A stretch of 64,000 nucleotides of DNA from Novosphingobium sp. KA1 (GTDB taxonomy: Bacteria > Pseudomonadota > Alphaproteobacteria > Sphingomonadales > Sphingomonadaceae): contig NZ_CP021249.1 of NCBI RefSeq assembly GCF_017309955.1, forward strand, positions 124,001 through 188,000, read 5' to 3'. The notes beneath the pieces are model-generated. The model had not been told where the DNA came from. It worked only from the letters and a program-made list of their open reading frames with translations, and searched no databases. Of this stretch, positions 28,491 through 36,717 are shown piece by piece (position 1 is the first letter of the stretch; each line of letters begins with the position of its first letter). A program made the translations under genes and the position numbers.

Positions 28491-28557
28491 AGCGCAGCCG
28501 GGGTTCCCAAAGTTGCTGCCTGCGTCCGCAGGCAGGCGAGGGGGCCTCGGCTGCGCT
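28491..28557 (+). terminator. Nested stem-loop terminator candidate
   Basis: Outer arms AGCGCAGCCG / CGGCTGCGCT (10 bp, 28491-28500 and 28548-28557) enclose an inner perfect hairpin CTGCCTGC-GTCC-GCAGGCAG (28516-28535), followed by TTTATC. It is placed just after the plus-strand gene end at 28470. Confidence 0.6.
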
Positions 28558-28571
28558 TTATCTGGACACGC

Positions 28572-28596
28572 AAAAAAGGGGGCCGGAGAGCCCCTT
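28572..28596 (-). terminator. Rho-independent terminator for the 28632-28943 gene
   Basis: On the minus strand a GGGG...CCCC stem is followed by a run of six T, 35 bases beyond the stop of the minus-strand gene: a canonical intrinsic terminator. Confidence 0.7.
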
Positions 28597-28631
28597 GTCG
28601 GTGCCCTCCGGCGCTGCGGTCGATGATCATT

Positions 28632-28943
28632 TCAGAATGGGCAATCCGCGTCCCATTCGGGATCCATCACCACGCTCATGAAGCTTGCGGCGCGGGCGAT
28701 GTTCGCTTCGTCGAAGTCGTCGGCCATCACGCCCGGGACGGAATGGACGATCCGGTCGATCAGGTCCTGGGGCAGGGCGTTGTAGTCGCCTTCGTCGATG
28801 GCGAGAAAGCAGCCGAACTCGTCCTCAATGACGTGCTGGTCGAAGAAGCTGTGCTGGGCCCGGATAGTCGCGGCGCGCACTGCTGCGTCATAGCTGATGG
28901 GGTCGAAAGCCGGGATGTCGAGGGACTTGGTAAGAGCGTTCAT
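28632..28943 (-). CDS. Hypothetical plasmid protein
   Basis: A 103-residue acidic soluble product (MNALTKSLDIPAFDPISYD...), rich in Asp/Glu. AGGAGG lies seven bases before the ATG. Its 5' region contains the repeated structured element also found before the 29412-30467 gene, suggesting shared control. No family recognised. Confidence 0.6.
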   Translation of the reverse strand: MNALTKSLDIPAFDPISYDAAVRAATIRAQHSFFDQHVIEDEFGCFLAIDEGDYNALPQDLIDRIVHSVPGVMADDFDEANIARAASFMSVVMDPEWDADCPF

Positions 28944-29411
28944 GGGAGCCTCCTGTCAAAGGAATTGAAGAGGCACCTCAAGGGATGGCCGAGCTTGGAC
29001 CGGGTCAGGAACGGGCCGCCCGCGGCCCGCCGCGCGAGCGGGGGTGGGGGAGCCGATTTTTTCGCCTTCTTCAGGCGTAAAAATTGGGGGAACCGCCCTT
29101 CTTGACGCGGGCCAATGGCGGCCATCATGCTTGGAATTCTGCGAGAGTGTTTAACCCTGTTGGGCAGCCCCCCGGTGGTCCCAGGCACAAGCCTTGCCGC
29201 CCGGCCGATGCGAGGCCCTCGGAGCGTTCCTAGTCGCCACATCGCCAGTAGCGATGCTTAGGCGCCAGCAGGCCGTCAGGCGATTACTGGCGAGGGCAAG
29301 AAGCAAGCGAGCCGGACCATGGCAGTGTGCGTCCCGATCGACAAAAAGGAAGGGCATCCGGCGGTGAGGCCGGACACCCTTCATGCTTGATGCAATCGGA
29401 GCAGGCCCTGC
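28944..29411. other. Non-coding gap with repeated structured element, copy A
   Basis: No credible gene. Between about 29005 and 29130 lies a segment similar to 30541-30690: shared blocks GGGGGAGCCGATTTTT, an A-rich reverse arm AAAAATTGGGGG, CTTGACG, CCAAT and CATCATGCT. Within it CGCCT/AGGCG forms an inner hairpin. A terminator for the next gene occupies 29342-29383. Confidence 0.6.
29342..29383 (-). terminator. Intrinsic terminator after the DUF2493 gene
   Basis: Minus-strand stem AAGGGTGTCCGGC / GCCGGATGCCCTT (nearly perfect) followed by CCTTTTTG, about 30 bases after the stop at 29412. Confidence 0.7.
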
Positions 29412-30467
29412 TCAGAACGGCGGGAGTTCATCGCTATTGACGGTGCCACATGCCGTGCGCTTCATCGCAGGCCGCTCGGCTTGCGCTGCGGCTTTGGTCC
29501 GCGCCGCCGGAGCCTCGTTCTGAACCGAAGCGTCGCGCACGATGTGGAGCGGCACGCGGGCTTCACGCAGCCGGTCGGCCAGGTTCGCCTGGATGCCGCC
29601 GCCGCTGCACACCACCGCCTCGACAGGCTTGAACGCGAGCATGCGCGCATTGCGCTGATAGGGGGCGGATGCTCCCCGAGAAGCGTCGGGCTTGCACAGG
29701 ATCACCGGCACATTGTGGCGCGACGCCCAGGCCGCCGCGATCACGTCCGCACCCTTGTTCTGGGCGGTCGTTGCCAGCGCCATTGACGGGACCCGGGCAT
29801 GGATCGCATCGAGGTAATCCTCAACCAGCGCAATGTCAGTGAACTGCTGTCCACCCGAGAACACCACGACCGGACCCGATGGGGCATATTGTTCGCGCCG
29901 CTGCGCCTTCTGTGCCGCGAGATAGTCGCGTGCTTCGATCATCGAGGCATTGGTCTTGGACGACACCCGCGAGCCCCGGACCGGCGAGAATGGACGGCCG
30001 GTTTCCACGAGGTAGATCTTTGCTGCGTGGTCGCGCATGCATTCCATCGCATCGCGGCATTCGGCAAGGCTGCGGGCCTGCATGGTGAGGTCCTCAAGAT
30101 CGGTCGCATAGACCTCGCTCGGATCGTACTCGCGCAGCTTCTCCTGAAGCCGGTTCGCCATCGCGTCCTCGCGGTCATCGAGGCGTTTGGCGACGACATG
30201 GAAGCTGTTGGCCACGCCCCAGGCAACTTCGCTAGCGAAGTCCTCCATTCGGGTGTCGCGGAACAGGTCGAAGACCGTTGCCAGCATCATCTCGATCGCC
30301 GCCTGGGCCACCTCGGGGTCGGGCATTTCCGCAGCGCTCGGCTCATGCTCGATCGAGAGCTTGGCCAGTTCGGTCTGCTCCATGAACGCCCGGGCGTAGT
30401 CGGGCGTGGCGATTTCGCGCGCATAGTGTTCGGCAAGGTCGGCGAAGTTCGAGAAACGGTCCGTCAT
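29412..30467 (-). CDS. DUF2493 / SLOG-domain plasmid protein
   Basis: The 351-residue protein has an acidic helical N-terminal part (about 1-190) and a C-terminal SLOG/DUF2493 Rossmann-like domain. That domain runs from about residue 205: VVVFSGGQQFTD, then TTAQNKGADVIAAAWASRH and KPVEAVVCSGGGIQANLADRLREA. SLOG domains bind nucleotide-derived ligands in several families; the role here is unknown. ATG 30467 follows GGAGG; the longer frame is rejected. It shares an upstream structured element with the gene at 28632. Confidence 0.75.
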   Translation of the reverse strand: MTDRFSNFADLAEHYAREIATPDYARAFMEQTELAKLSIEHEPSAAEMPDPEVAQAAIEMMLATVFDLFRDTRMEDFASEVAWGVANSFHVVAKRLDDREDAMANRLQEKLREYDPSEVYATDLEDLTMQARSLAECRDAMECMRDHAAKIYLVETGRPFSPVRGSRVSSKTNASMIEARDYLAAQKAQRREQYAPSGPVVVFSGGQQFTDIALVEDYLDAIHARVPSMALATTAQNKGADVIAAAWASRHNVPVILCKPDASRGASAPYQRNARMLAFKPVEAVVCSGGGIQANLADRLREARVPLHIVRDASVQNEAPAARTKAAAQAERPAMKRTACGTVNSDELPPF

Positions 30468-31207
30468 GATAACCTCCAAGAGGAATTTTCTCTCATCACG
30501 CTGATGAAAGATGCCCATCGGAAGGACGCCGGAGTCAGGCAGTCAGGGACGGCGGCGCGCACGCGCTGCCGCCGCCAATAGCGGGCGTGGGGGGAGCCGA
30601 TTTTTGCTCGCAAGGCGATAGCCGCAGCAGGCCAAAATCGGGGGGCACCCGCGATCCTTGACGGCCGCCAATCTCCCAGGCGTCATGCTATGGCGATGCT
30701 GATTTCGCTCAGCCACCGAGATGAGAGAGAGATTACGGTTTTGCCCCCGAACCCCATCGGGGCGTTCGGGGTTAACCGCAAAACTCAGCCCTTGCCTAGC
30801 CGCAGCCTCGGTTGCGGCCCACTTGCAAATGACGGACCCCTTGCCGGAGCAAGTCAGTCGCACCGTGGCCCGGTGCATCGCACGGGCGCGGGACGGCGAC
30901 GGAGGCGAAGGCAAGAGTGCCGGCGGCCCAATGCAGGAAATCCCGCACCCGCAGGAGCGCGCCAGCAAGGCGCGCGGGACCGAGTGCGGCAATCTTGACG
31001 GGGCCGCTCCTTATTTTCGGACCTGCGATGTCTGGCACCCTGCTGATTGTCGTCATCACCGAACGCCGTCGCCGGTGATGGTGATGGTGGTGATGACCAA
31101 CAGGCATGCGCTGACCATGATCATGATGGCCATCGAAGGGCCTCTCGCGGTGGTATGGTTTGTTTGAAATATGTGTGCTAGTTTCTAACGAAAGGAGCAT
31201 ACGAATC
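30468..31207. other. Non-coding gap with structured element copy B and cruciform
   Basis: A 740-bp stretch without a credible gene. It holds the second copy of the structured element (about 30541-30690; perfect outer arms CCGATTTT / AAAATCGG). It also holds a cruciform at 30738-30784 with arms GTTTTGC/GCAAAAC and CCCCGAAC/GTTCGGGG. Near the right end, GTTTGAAA (31162-31169) and TTTCTAAC (31182-31189) form an imperfect inverted repeat, a likely operator for the AbiEi gene. Confidence 0.55.
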
Positions 31208-31816
31208 ATGTCCGCCATGGCCGACAAGATCATGAAGCGCGTTCGCGCGAAGGGGCGGGGGTGGGTATTCACCCCCAAGCATTTCATCGACTTCGGCACA
31301 CGCGGCTCGGTCGACATGGCACTGTCGCGCCTGGCGCAGAATGGAGAGATACGCCGGATCGGGCGCGGCCTCTACGACTATCCGCAGTTGCACGACAAGC
31401 TGGGCGCGCTGACACCAGATGCCGAGATGATCGCGCAGGCCGTATCGGCGCAAAGCGGCGACCGGCTCGCGCCCTCGGCAGCAGCAGCGGCCAACAAGCT
31501 TGGCCTGTCGACACAAGTCCCTGCCAGGGCGAGCTATGCGACGACAGGACGAACCCGCGTGCGCCAGGCCGCTGGCCGAAGCGTCACGCTCAAGCACAGC
31601 CGCGCACCAGTGCTGGGCAATGCCTCTGAGGCTGCCAACGGCGTGGTCCAGTTCCTGGCCGGGCTCGGGCGAGACAAGGTCGATGCCGATGCGATTTCGC
31701 AGCTCGCCGCGCGGCTCGACGACAAGGACGTGCAGGCGCTGATCAAGGGCCGCGCGCAGATGCCGGGTTGGATGGGCGATGTCGTGCTGAAGATCGGGGC
31801 GGCGCACCATGGATGA
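31208..31816 (+). CDS. AbiEi-type antitoxin (DUF6088-like)
   Basis: Antitoxin of a type IV AbiE system, acting as a transcriptional repressor rather than by direct binding (family knowledge). The 202-residue product has an N-terminal winged helix (FTPKHFIDFGTRGSVDMALSRL, then GEIRRIGRGLYDYPQ) and a C-terminal AbiEi domain. GAAAGGAGC is upstream. The gene overlaps the toxin by eight bases. The palindrome-like GTTTGAAA...TTTCTAAC before it may be its operator. Confidence 0.8.
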   Translation: MSAMADKIMKRVRAKGRGWVFTPKHFIDFGTRGSVDMALSRLAQNGEIRRIGRGLYDYPQLHDKLGALTPDAEMIAQAVSAQSGDRLAPSAAAAANKLGLSTQVPARASYATTGRTRVRQAAGRSVTLKHSRAPVLGNASEAANGVVQFLAGLGRDKVDADAISQLAARLDDKDVQALIKGRAQMPGWMGDVVLKIGAAHHG

Positions 31817-32702
31817 ATTTGCAAGGCGGCCTGCCGAAGATCGGCGGGCGTTCTTTGCCGAAGCAGCCGCACGCCGCGATCTCACGCCGCTCATCGTCGA
31901 GAAGGACTTCTGGGTGTGCTGGACCCTGCGCCGACTGATGGGCGTGCCCGAGTTGGCCAAGGTCCTGACCTTCAAGGGCGGGACCTCGCTCTCGAAGGCA
32001 TTCGGGATCATCAAGCGATTTTCAGAGGACATCGATCTCACCATCAATCGCGCAGCGCCGTTGCTCGGCGAAGTCGCTTCGCCGACGGCGAGCGACATCA
32101 GCGGCAAGGAACGCGAACGGCGCGCCACGGCGCTCGGAGCTGCCGCGCAAGAATGCGTTGGGACGATCCTCCTGCCGGCACTCGCGCAAGCGATCGCGGA
32201 AGCCCTGGACACGCGTGATGGTTGGAGCATCGAGGCGGATCCCGAAGACAAGGATCGGCAGACCGTCCTGTTCAACTACCCGGCATCCTCGGGCTACGGC
32301 CTCGACTATGGCAACGCTTATGGCGGGCGTACCGGCTACGTGCAGCCGCGGATCAAGCTCGAATTTGGGGCAAGGGGCGATCCCGAGCCATTCGAGCTAC
32401 GGGACATCCTGCCCTATGTCGCTGAGGACTTTCCGGCCGAAGTGCCCGATGCGGTGACCGCCGTGCCAACGCTTGCACTCGAAAGGACCTACTGGGAAAA
32501 GGCGACGATCCTGCATGCGCTGCACCACAGCGGCAAATTGCGGCCAGGTCTGTCGCGGCACTTCTATGATGTGTTCATGCTCGATGCTGCCGGCATTACG
32601 GAACGGGCGCATGCGGGTCGAGTTCGGGCTCGAGACCGACAAGGGACGCAGGTTCGCCATGTGGTCGCTGCTCTACATGCTGGGTTCCGCGCCGGACCTT
32701 GA
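31809..32702 (+). pseudogene. AbiEii toxin, C-terminally truncated
   Basis: AbiEii is a nucleotidyltransferase-like toxin. The N-terminal two thirds are good: IVEKDFWVCWTLRRL, FKGGTSLSKAFGIIKRFSEDIDLTI (the G[GS]TS and DxD motifs), VQPRIKLEFGARGDPEP and the RHFYDVFML helix. After about residue 265 the frame turns into low-quality sequence, and the usual C-terminal 60-70 residues are missing. The junction falls at 32611, where another small frame begins, so this looks like a deletion fusion. The toxin is probably inactive. Confidence 0.7.
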
Positions 32703-32790
32703 CGTTGCGTTCAAGGACCCTGGCGACCGCGAAGCGGCGCGGACCTTCATGGACCTGCTCGATAAGGCAAATGCCGGCGAGGACAGCTGA
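32611..32790 (+). CDS. Small protein at the truncated AbiEii junction
   Basis: A 59-residue product (MRVEFGLETDKGRRFAMWSLLYMLG...AARTFMDLLDKANAGED) that begins exactly where the AbiEii homology stops. It is compact and acidic and looks like a standalone conserved small protein. The ribosome site is weak (GGAACGG). It could be a genuine small gene whose upstream region was deleted together with the AbiEii end. Confidence 0.45.
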   Translation: MRVEFGLETDKGRRFAMWSLLYMLGSAPDLDVAFKDPGDREAARTFMDLLDKANAGEDS

Positions 32791-32845
32791 TTGCAGCTTG
32801 TTCAGGCGAAGTGCCGCTCGCCAGCATGCTACTCAGGGGAATGTG

Positions 32846-33798
32846 CTAGGCCGTCTCGGGCGCAAGCATGGCGCAGAGCCTTTCGAGCGCCGCGAATGCC
32901 TTCTCGAAATCGGGGATGTCGCCGGCCCCAGCGAAAGCCATGCTTTCGACAAATTGCCGGTACTCGGCCGCATATTCTGGATCGCGCTTCACGCGATCGA
33001 TCATTGTCTTGAGCCGTTCTTGGGGCGGCAGGTCTTGCACCGCGCCCTGGCCGCGCATCGTGTCTGCGCGCAGGGCTTCTAGCAGCAGCGCCGGAAATTC
33101 GGCGCTGGCGGTGGCGGCAGCCTCAAGCGCTGAAAGATCGTGGAGATGGCGCACGATAGTCGGATCGTCGTCGGGGTGGCTGCGATCACGCGCGATCGAG
33201 CGCCAGGCAAAGGCGCTCAGCTTGTCCGCGGCGGTCTCGACCGGATCAACACAGAGGATGGCAGGCACCTCGGGTTCCGCGGCACGGAACTGCGCGACGA
33301 ACGAGGCAATCGATCGAGAGACCGGCTGCAAGGCGGGTGGCTTGGCAGACAGTTCGGCAAGGATGTGCGGGCGCAGCGCCGCATGTCCGCCGAGCTTGGT
33401 CGGGTAGCTCATTTCGAACTGCAGGAAGGAATTGCCGCTGCGGGCCTGGACTTCCAGATCCGTGAAGCCCAGCTCGGACCACAGCGCCGTCAGCCGGTCG
33501 CGATAGTCGCCAAGGCGCCGGCGCTGCTGATGGTGCGACAGGGCGAGGAATTCTGCCGACAGGCTCAGCTGAAGTCGATGTCTTCGGAAAAGCGCTTGAT
33601 CAGGCCGTGGCCTTTGAGCAGCGAAGTTCCTCCGGAAAACACAGGCGTGAAGTCGGCGTCGTCGAGCGTCAGCAGCGCCCGAATCGCCTGCACAACATAC
33701 CAGTCCTTTTCGACGAAGGCTTCGTCGACGGCGAGGGTGCCCGCAACCCGGCCCAGCGTCCTGCTGTCAGGCGGGTTGGAGAACGACATAATTGCCAT
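32846..33798 (-). pseudogene. AbiEii toxin with a one-base frameshift
   Basis: The second AbiEii copy reads in two frames. The N part (start near 33798, MAIMSFSNPPDSRTL) runs through FSGGTSLLKGHGLIKRFSEDIDF and hits a stop at 33565-33567. One frame over, the sequence continues as LSLSAEFLALSHHQQRRRL through SFLQFEMSYPTKLGGHAALRPHI to the end at 32846. One missing base around 33568-33573 (AAG to AG) explains it. Restored length is about 315 residues, normal for AbiEii. Confidence 0.8.
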
Positions 33799-34357
33799 TG
33801 TAGCCGATGCGGCGGCGAATCCGGGCATTGACCATCAAGGTGCGGCCAGTCGGAACCTGGGTCGAGCGGCCGCTGTTATAGGCCTTATCAAAGCGCGTGG
33901 GCTCGACCGACTTCCCGAGCCGCTTGACCGCTTCGCTCGCCAACGCGCGAATGCCGACAACGGGCGCGGGCTTGCCGGTCAGCGGCGATGGCTCGGCCTT
34001 GGCATAGAGGCCATAACCGATCTGGACCAGGCGGCCGGCCTGGACCTGCTGGCGCAGCGCGCGTCCGACACCGTCGTAGCTGCCGAATTCGTCGAAATCG
34101 GCACGCAAGAACACGTTGCGCCGGGACCGCCGGACCCGCTGGGCAATGAGGTCTGCAATCGACGAAGCTGAACAGGTCGCCGGACCACCAGATTTGCGGT
34201 AACGGCCGCGACCGACGCGCACCAGCTTGCCGGTCTGGACGAGCTGTTTCAGCGCGCGTCCGACCGAATCGTAGTCAGCCGCCAGCACGAGCGCGCCGCG
34301 ATCGACGGTCGCATTCTCCGGGATGGAGTCCAGAATCTGGTTCGCAAGGCTCGACAT
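33767..34357 (-). CDS. AbiEi-type antitoxin, second copy
   Basis: A 196-residue DUF6088/AbiEi-like protein with two winged-helix-like repeats: VGRALKQLVQTGKLVRVGRGRYRK and VGRALRQQVQAGRLVQIGYGLYAKAE. It overlaps the AbiEii start by about 30 bases. The operon is convergent with the other AbiE locus, and its antitoxin is intact while the toxin is frameshifted. Two stem-loops lie upstream. Confidence 0.8.
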   Translation of the reverse strand: MSSLANQILDSIPENATVDRGALVLAADYDSVGRALKQLVQTGKLVRVGRGRYRKSGGPATCSASSIADLIAQRVRRSRRNVFLRADFDEFGSYDGVGRALRQQVQAGRLVQIGYGLYAKAEPSPLTGKPAPVVGIRALASEAVKRLGKSVEPTRFDKAYNSGRSTQVPTGRTLMVNARIRRRIGYNGNYVVLQPA

Positions 34358-34475
34358 CGTTCAACCAACATACGACGTTTACGGCACCCAGATAGGCCCA
34401 AGTGGTAAAGATTTCAAGCAATCCGTAGAGGTCGCTTTCGCGGGCTCGTGCCAAATGCGCGCGGGACCAGGAACG

Positions 34476-34515
34476 TTACCCTGCAAAAAGGCCAAACTGC
34501 CAAAATGCAGGGTAA
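34476..34515. repeat. Stem-loop 1 upstream of abiEi
   Basis: Perfect 10-bp inverted repeat TTACCCTGCA / TGCAGGGTAA around a 20-base A-rich loop, 118 bp before the AbiEi start. Confidence 0.8.
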
Positions 34516-34550
34516 AATCTTGTCGCCCGGCGAGGCAGCGCGCATGGTTG

Positions 34551-34595
34551 GGTTTATCCCACAACCCGGCAAGAGGCGAAAATGTGGGATAAACC
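34551..34595. repeat. Stem-loop 2 upstream of abiEi
   Basis: Perfect 13-bp inverted repeat GGTTTATCCCACA / TGTGGGATAAACC around a 19-base loop. The sequence differs from stem-loop 1 but the geometry is the same. The rest of the 34358-34689 gap holds no gene. Confidence 0.8.
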
Positions 34596-34689
34596 GGTGG
34601 GGCCCGCTCGGTCGTTGTTCCCTACTTGTTCCAGATTGATAAGATTAATTATGTTAAATGAAATCAAGTACTTGGCGGAAATTAGCGGT

Positions 34690-35205
34690 TCAGCTGGCGT
34701 CTGCCGAGCCGAAGGCAACGCCGAGCTTCTTGCGTTTTGCCGGGGTCGCAGCGGCCTTGGGCTGCGCCTTGGGTGCAGCTTCGGGCGCTGCGTTGGTCTC
34801 AGACTTCGGGCTCTGGCCAGGCTTGCGGCCGAGGCCGATCCTGACAGCAAGATCCTTGCGCTTGGCGGCATAGTCGGGCGCGACCATTGGATAGTCGGCG
34901 GGCAAGCTCCAGCGCGTGCGGTACTCGGCCGGGGTCATGCCGTGCTCGGTGCCGAGGTGGCGCTTGAGCATCTTCATCTTCTCGCCGCATTCGAGACAGG
35001 TGACGGCGTCGGGCTTGACCGACGAACGCACCGAGACGGCAGGCTTCAGCTCTTCCACAGCCGGTTCCGGCGCCCGTCCAAGCGCGGCAAGCGAAGCGTA
35101 GACCGCCTGGATCAGGCCCGGCAGGTCCGCGGCTGCCACCGCATTGTTGCTGACATGGGCAGAAACGATATCGGCGGCATGATCCAGCAGTGCTTCGTTT
35201 TCCAT
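34690..35205 (-). CDS. mucR: MucR/Ros-family zinc-finger regulator
   Basis: A 171-residue transcriptional regulator of the alphaproteobacterial MucR/Ros family. It has the zinc-finger motif CLECGEKMKMLKRHLGTEHG (two Cys, two His) followed by MTPAEYRTRWSLPADYPMVAPDYAAKR, the family signature, then an Ala/Pro/Lys-rich tail. MucR proteins silence AT-rich targets and control envelope or conjugation genes (family knowledge). ATG 35205 is preferred over the longer frame to 35265. Confidence 0.9.
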   Translation of the reverse strand: MENEALLDHAADIVSAHVSNNAVAAADLPGLIQAVYASLAALGRAPEPAVEELKPAVSVRSSVKPDAVTCLECGEKMKMLKRHLGTEHGMTPAEYRTRWSLPADYPMVAPDYAAKRKDLAVRIGLGRKPGQSPKSETNAAPEAAPKAQPKAAATPAKRKKLGVAFGSADAS

Positions 35206-35322
35206 GCGGGCGAGACCCTTTTCAATCCACGGATCGGGGGTTCCTAGGCGATAGTTCGCCACCACGCCAGAGGAGCGTCGACGCAGCGCGCGCGAGGCGT
35301 CGCTTGCCGCTCGACGAAGGAT

Positions 35323-35880
35323 TCAGGCCGCGAAGAGTTCGCCCTGTGGGTTGGTAACACCCTGGCCCTGCCGCCGCTGCTGCGCGGGCTTGCGCAGCAG
35401 CGCTAGCACGCCCGGCTTGACCACATAGACCGCATGGCGTCCGCCGCCGCGGTTCTTGTGGTTGGTGGCGTAGCCCGCATAGTGCCGGGTCATCAGGCCG
35501 GCGCGGACCAGATCGGAGATCGCGCGGCTGACATTGGCGCGACCGACAGCCTGGACCTGCTCCTCGACCGCCGCGTCGATCCGCGCCGCATCGCGCATGG
35601 CGTCACCGGTGAGCCCGTCCTTCAGTGAAGCGGCCACGCGCGCGCGCAGCGCAGCGCGGCGGGCGGGCTGTTCGCTCATCGGCAAGAGCTGGGAACAGAG
35701 CCATTCGCGCAGGAGTACAGGCACGCCGCCTTGCGCCACGAACGGCCCGGCCTGCCCTCGCCCGTCGGCAATTTCTGCAACCAGCTGGAGGACGAGAAAC
35801 GCGTAGCGCGGGCGGTTCGAGGCTTCGACCAGGACCGCGTAGATCCCACCGACGCCAGTGATTTCTTGGGCTCGTTCCAT
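35323..35880 (-). CDS. Winged-helix plasmid protein
   Basis: The 185-residue protein has a C-terminal winged-helix-like segment: VGRANVSRAISDLVRAGLMTRHYAG then a basic hairpin NHKNRGGGRHAVYVV. The N-terminal half is helical. This suits a DNA-binding regulator or replication accessory protein, but the family is not recognised. An inverted repeat 13 bp upstream may be its operator. Confidence 0.6.
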   Translation of the reverse strand: MERAQEITGVGGIYAVLVEASNRPRYAFLVLQLVAEIADGRGQAGPFVAQGGVPVLLREWLCSQLLPMSEQPARRAALRARVAASLKDGLTGDAMRDAARIDAAVEEQVQAVGRANVSRAISDLVRAGLMTRHYAGYATNHKNRGGGRHAVYVVKPGVLALLRKPAQQRRQGQGVTNPQGELFAA

Positions 35881-36381
35881 CGAACAGTATTGAGCACAAA
35901 AGGTGAATCCTGTGAATCCCCTTTGTGCCTTGCGCTGTCGTTTGTCGCCCGTGACACTTCGCCCAGCGGCGCCGCCGGACTTGCACGGCTAGTCGCGTCA
36001 AACCTTGTCTCTCGGCCAATCTAGGACCCAGGCTGGCAACATCGACGGGCCGCCCTCAGCGCTTGTCACGCGCGCCATGCAACATGACACTCCGCCCGAG
36101 GGCAAAGTGTCACAGATGCCATGCCTGGAGGGGCGCAAGCCCAGACCCGGCGGGCAAAAAAATGGGGCCAGCGTGAGCCAGCCCCTTGGAAAGTTTTGGG
36201 AGAGGATGCCTGAAAGGCACCCTCCATATGGGTTTGCACGCTCCATGCTGCAAGTGCGAAATAGACGCCGCGCGTTGCCTTTTTCGCAACCGGTGTTTCG
36301 CCCGTCGCAGCGTCTACATGAGTGATGGGGGGCTGGCCTCGGCCCAATGGGAGGCGGCAAGGCCGCCTCCCGGGCCCGACG
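35881..36381. other. Non-coding gap with inverted repeats
   Basis: No credible gene. GCACAAA / TTTGTGC arms at 35893-35899 and 35922-35928 enclose a GTGAATCC direct repeat, next to the start of the 35880 gene. TGACACT / AGTGTCA arms lie at 36085-36091 and 36106-36112. Further hairpins occur near 36165 and 36208, and the ssb terminator is at 36349-36371. Confidence 0.5.
36349..36371 (-). terminator. Hairpin after ssb
   Basis: Perfect GGGAGGCGG / CCGCCTCCC stem with a five-base loop, 10 bp beyond the ssb stop. There is no U-tract, so its termination role is inferred from position. Confidence 0.55.
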
Positions 36382-36717
36382 TCAGAGGAAGAGGACTTCC
36401 TCGGCGACGATCTCGACCGCGTAGCGTTCGACGCCCTCGCGGTCGGTCCACTTCGAGTAGTGGAGGCGGCCCTGCACCTCGACCAGGTCGCCCTTCTTCT
36501 TGTGCTTGGCGACCGAGGTGCCGAGGCCGTTGAAGGCAGTGACCCGGTGGAATTCGGCGAGGGTTTCGGTGTAGCCGGCCTCGTTCTTGACCGTCTTGCC
36601 GTCGACCAGCTTGGGGCGGTCGGTGACGAGGGTGAAAGAGGTGATCGCGGTCTCGCCGGCGTGGCGGGTTTCGGGAGCAGCAGCGATGCGGCCGATCAGG
36701 ATGACGAGGTTCTTCAT
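36382..36717 (-). CDS. ssb: Plasmid single-stranded DNA-binding protein
   Basis: SSB coats single-stranded DNA during replication and transfer. The 111-residue product has the OB-fold landmarks: MKNLVILIGRIAAAPETRH, ITSFTLVTDRP, EFHRVTAFNGLGTSVAKHKKKGDLVEVQGRLHYSKW and YAVEIVAEEVLFL. It ends right after the OB fold and lacks the acidic DDDIPF-type tail that recruits partner proteins in chromosomal SSBs. ATG 36717 has GGAG upstream; the longer frame to 36849 is not used. Confidence 0.9.
   Translation of the reverse strand: MKNLVILIGRIAAAPETRHAGETAITSFTLVTDRPKLVDGKTVKNEAGYTETLAEFHRVTAFNGLGTSVAKHKKKGDLVEVQGRLHYSKWTDREGVERYAVEIVAEEVLFL

Noticed and set aside
29151..29384. Minus-strand ORF of 77 codons
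   Set aside because: It runs through the intrinsic terminator of the DUF2493 gene and has shadow-like composition.
30796..31317. Minus-strand ORF with a run of His and Arg residues
   Set aside because: Composition comes from a CACCAT-type repeat; no ribosome site or family pattern, and it overlaps the AbiEi start region.
34476..34595. Reading the two stem-loops as integron attC sites
   Set aside because: They lack the GTTRRRY core and there is no integron integrase in the window.
35949..36112. Repeated TGACACTYCGCCC
   Set aside because: Only two copies and no clear link to a gene start; mentioned in the gap description but not called as an operator.
36005..36360. Overlapping ORFs in the gap before ssb
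   Set aside because: No ribosome site, no recognisable protein features, and frames conflict with strong hairpins.
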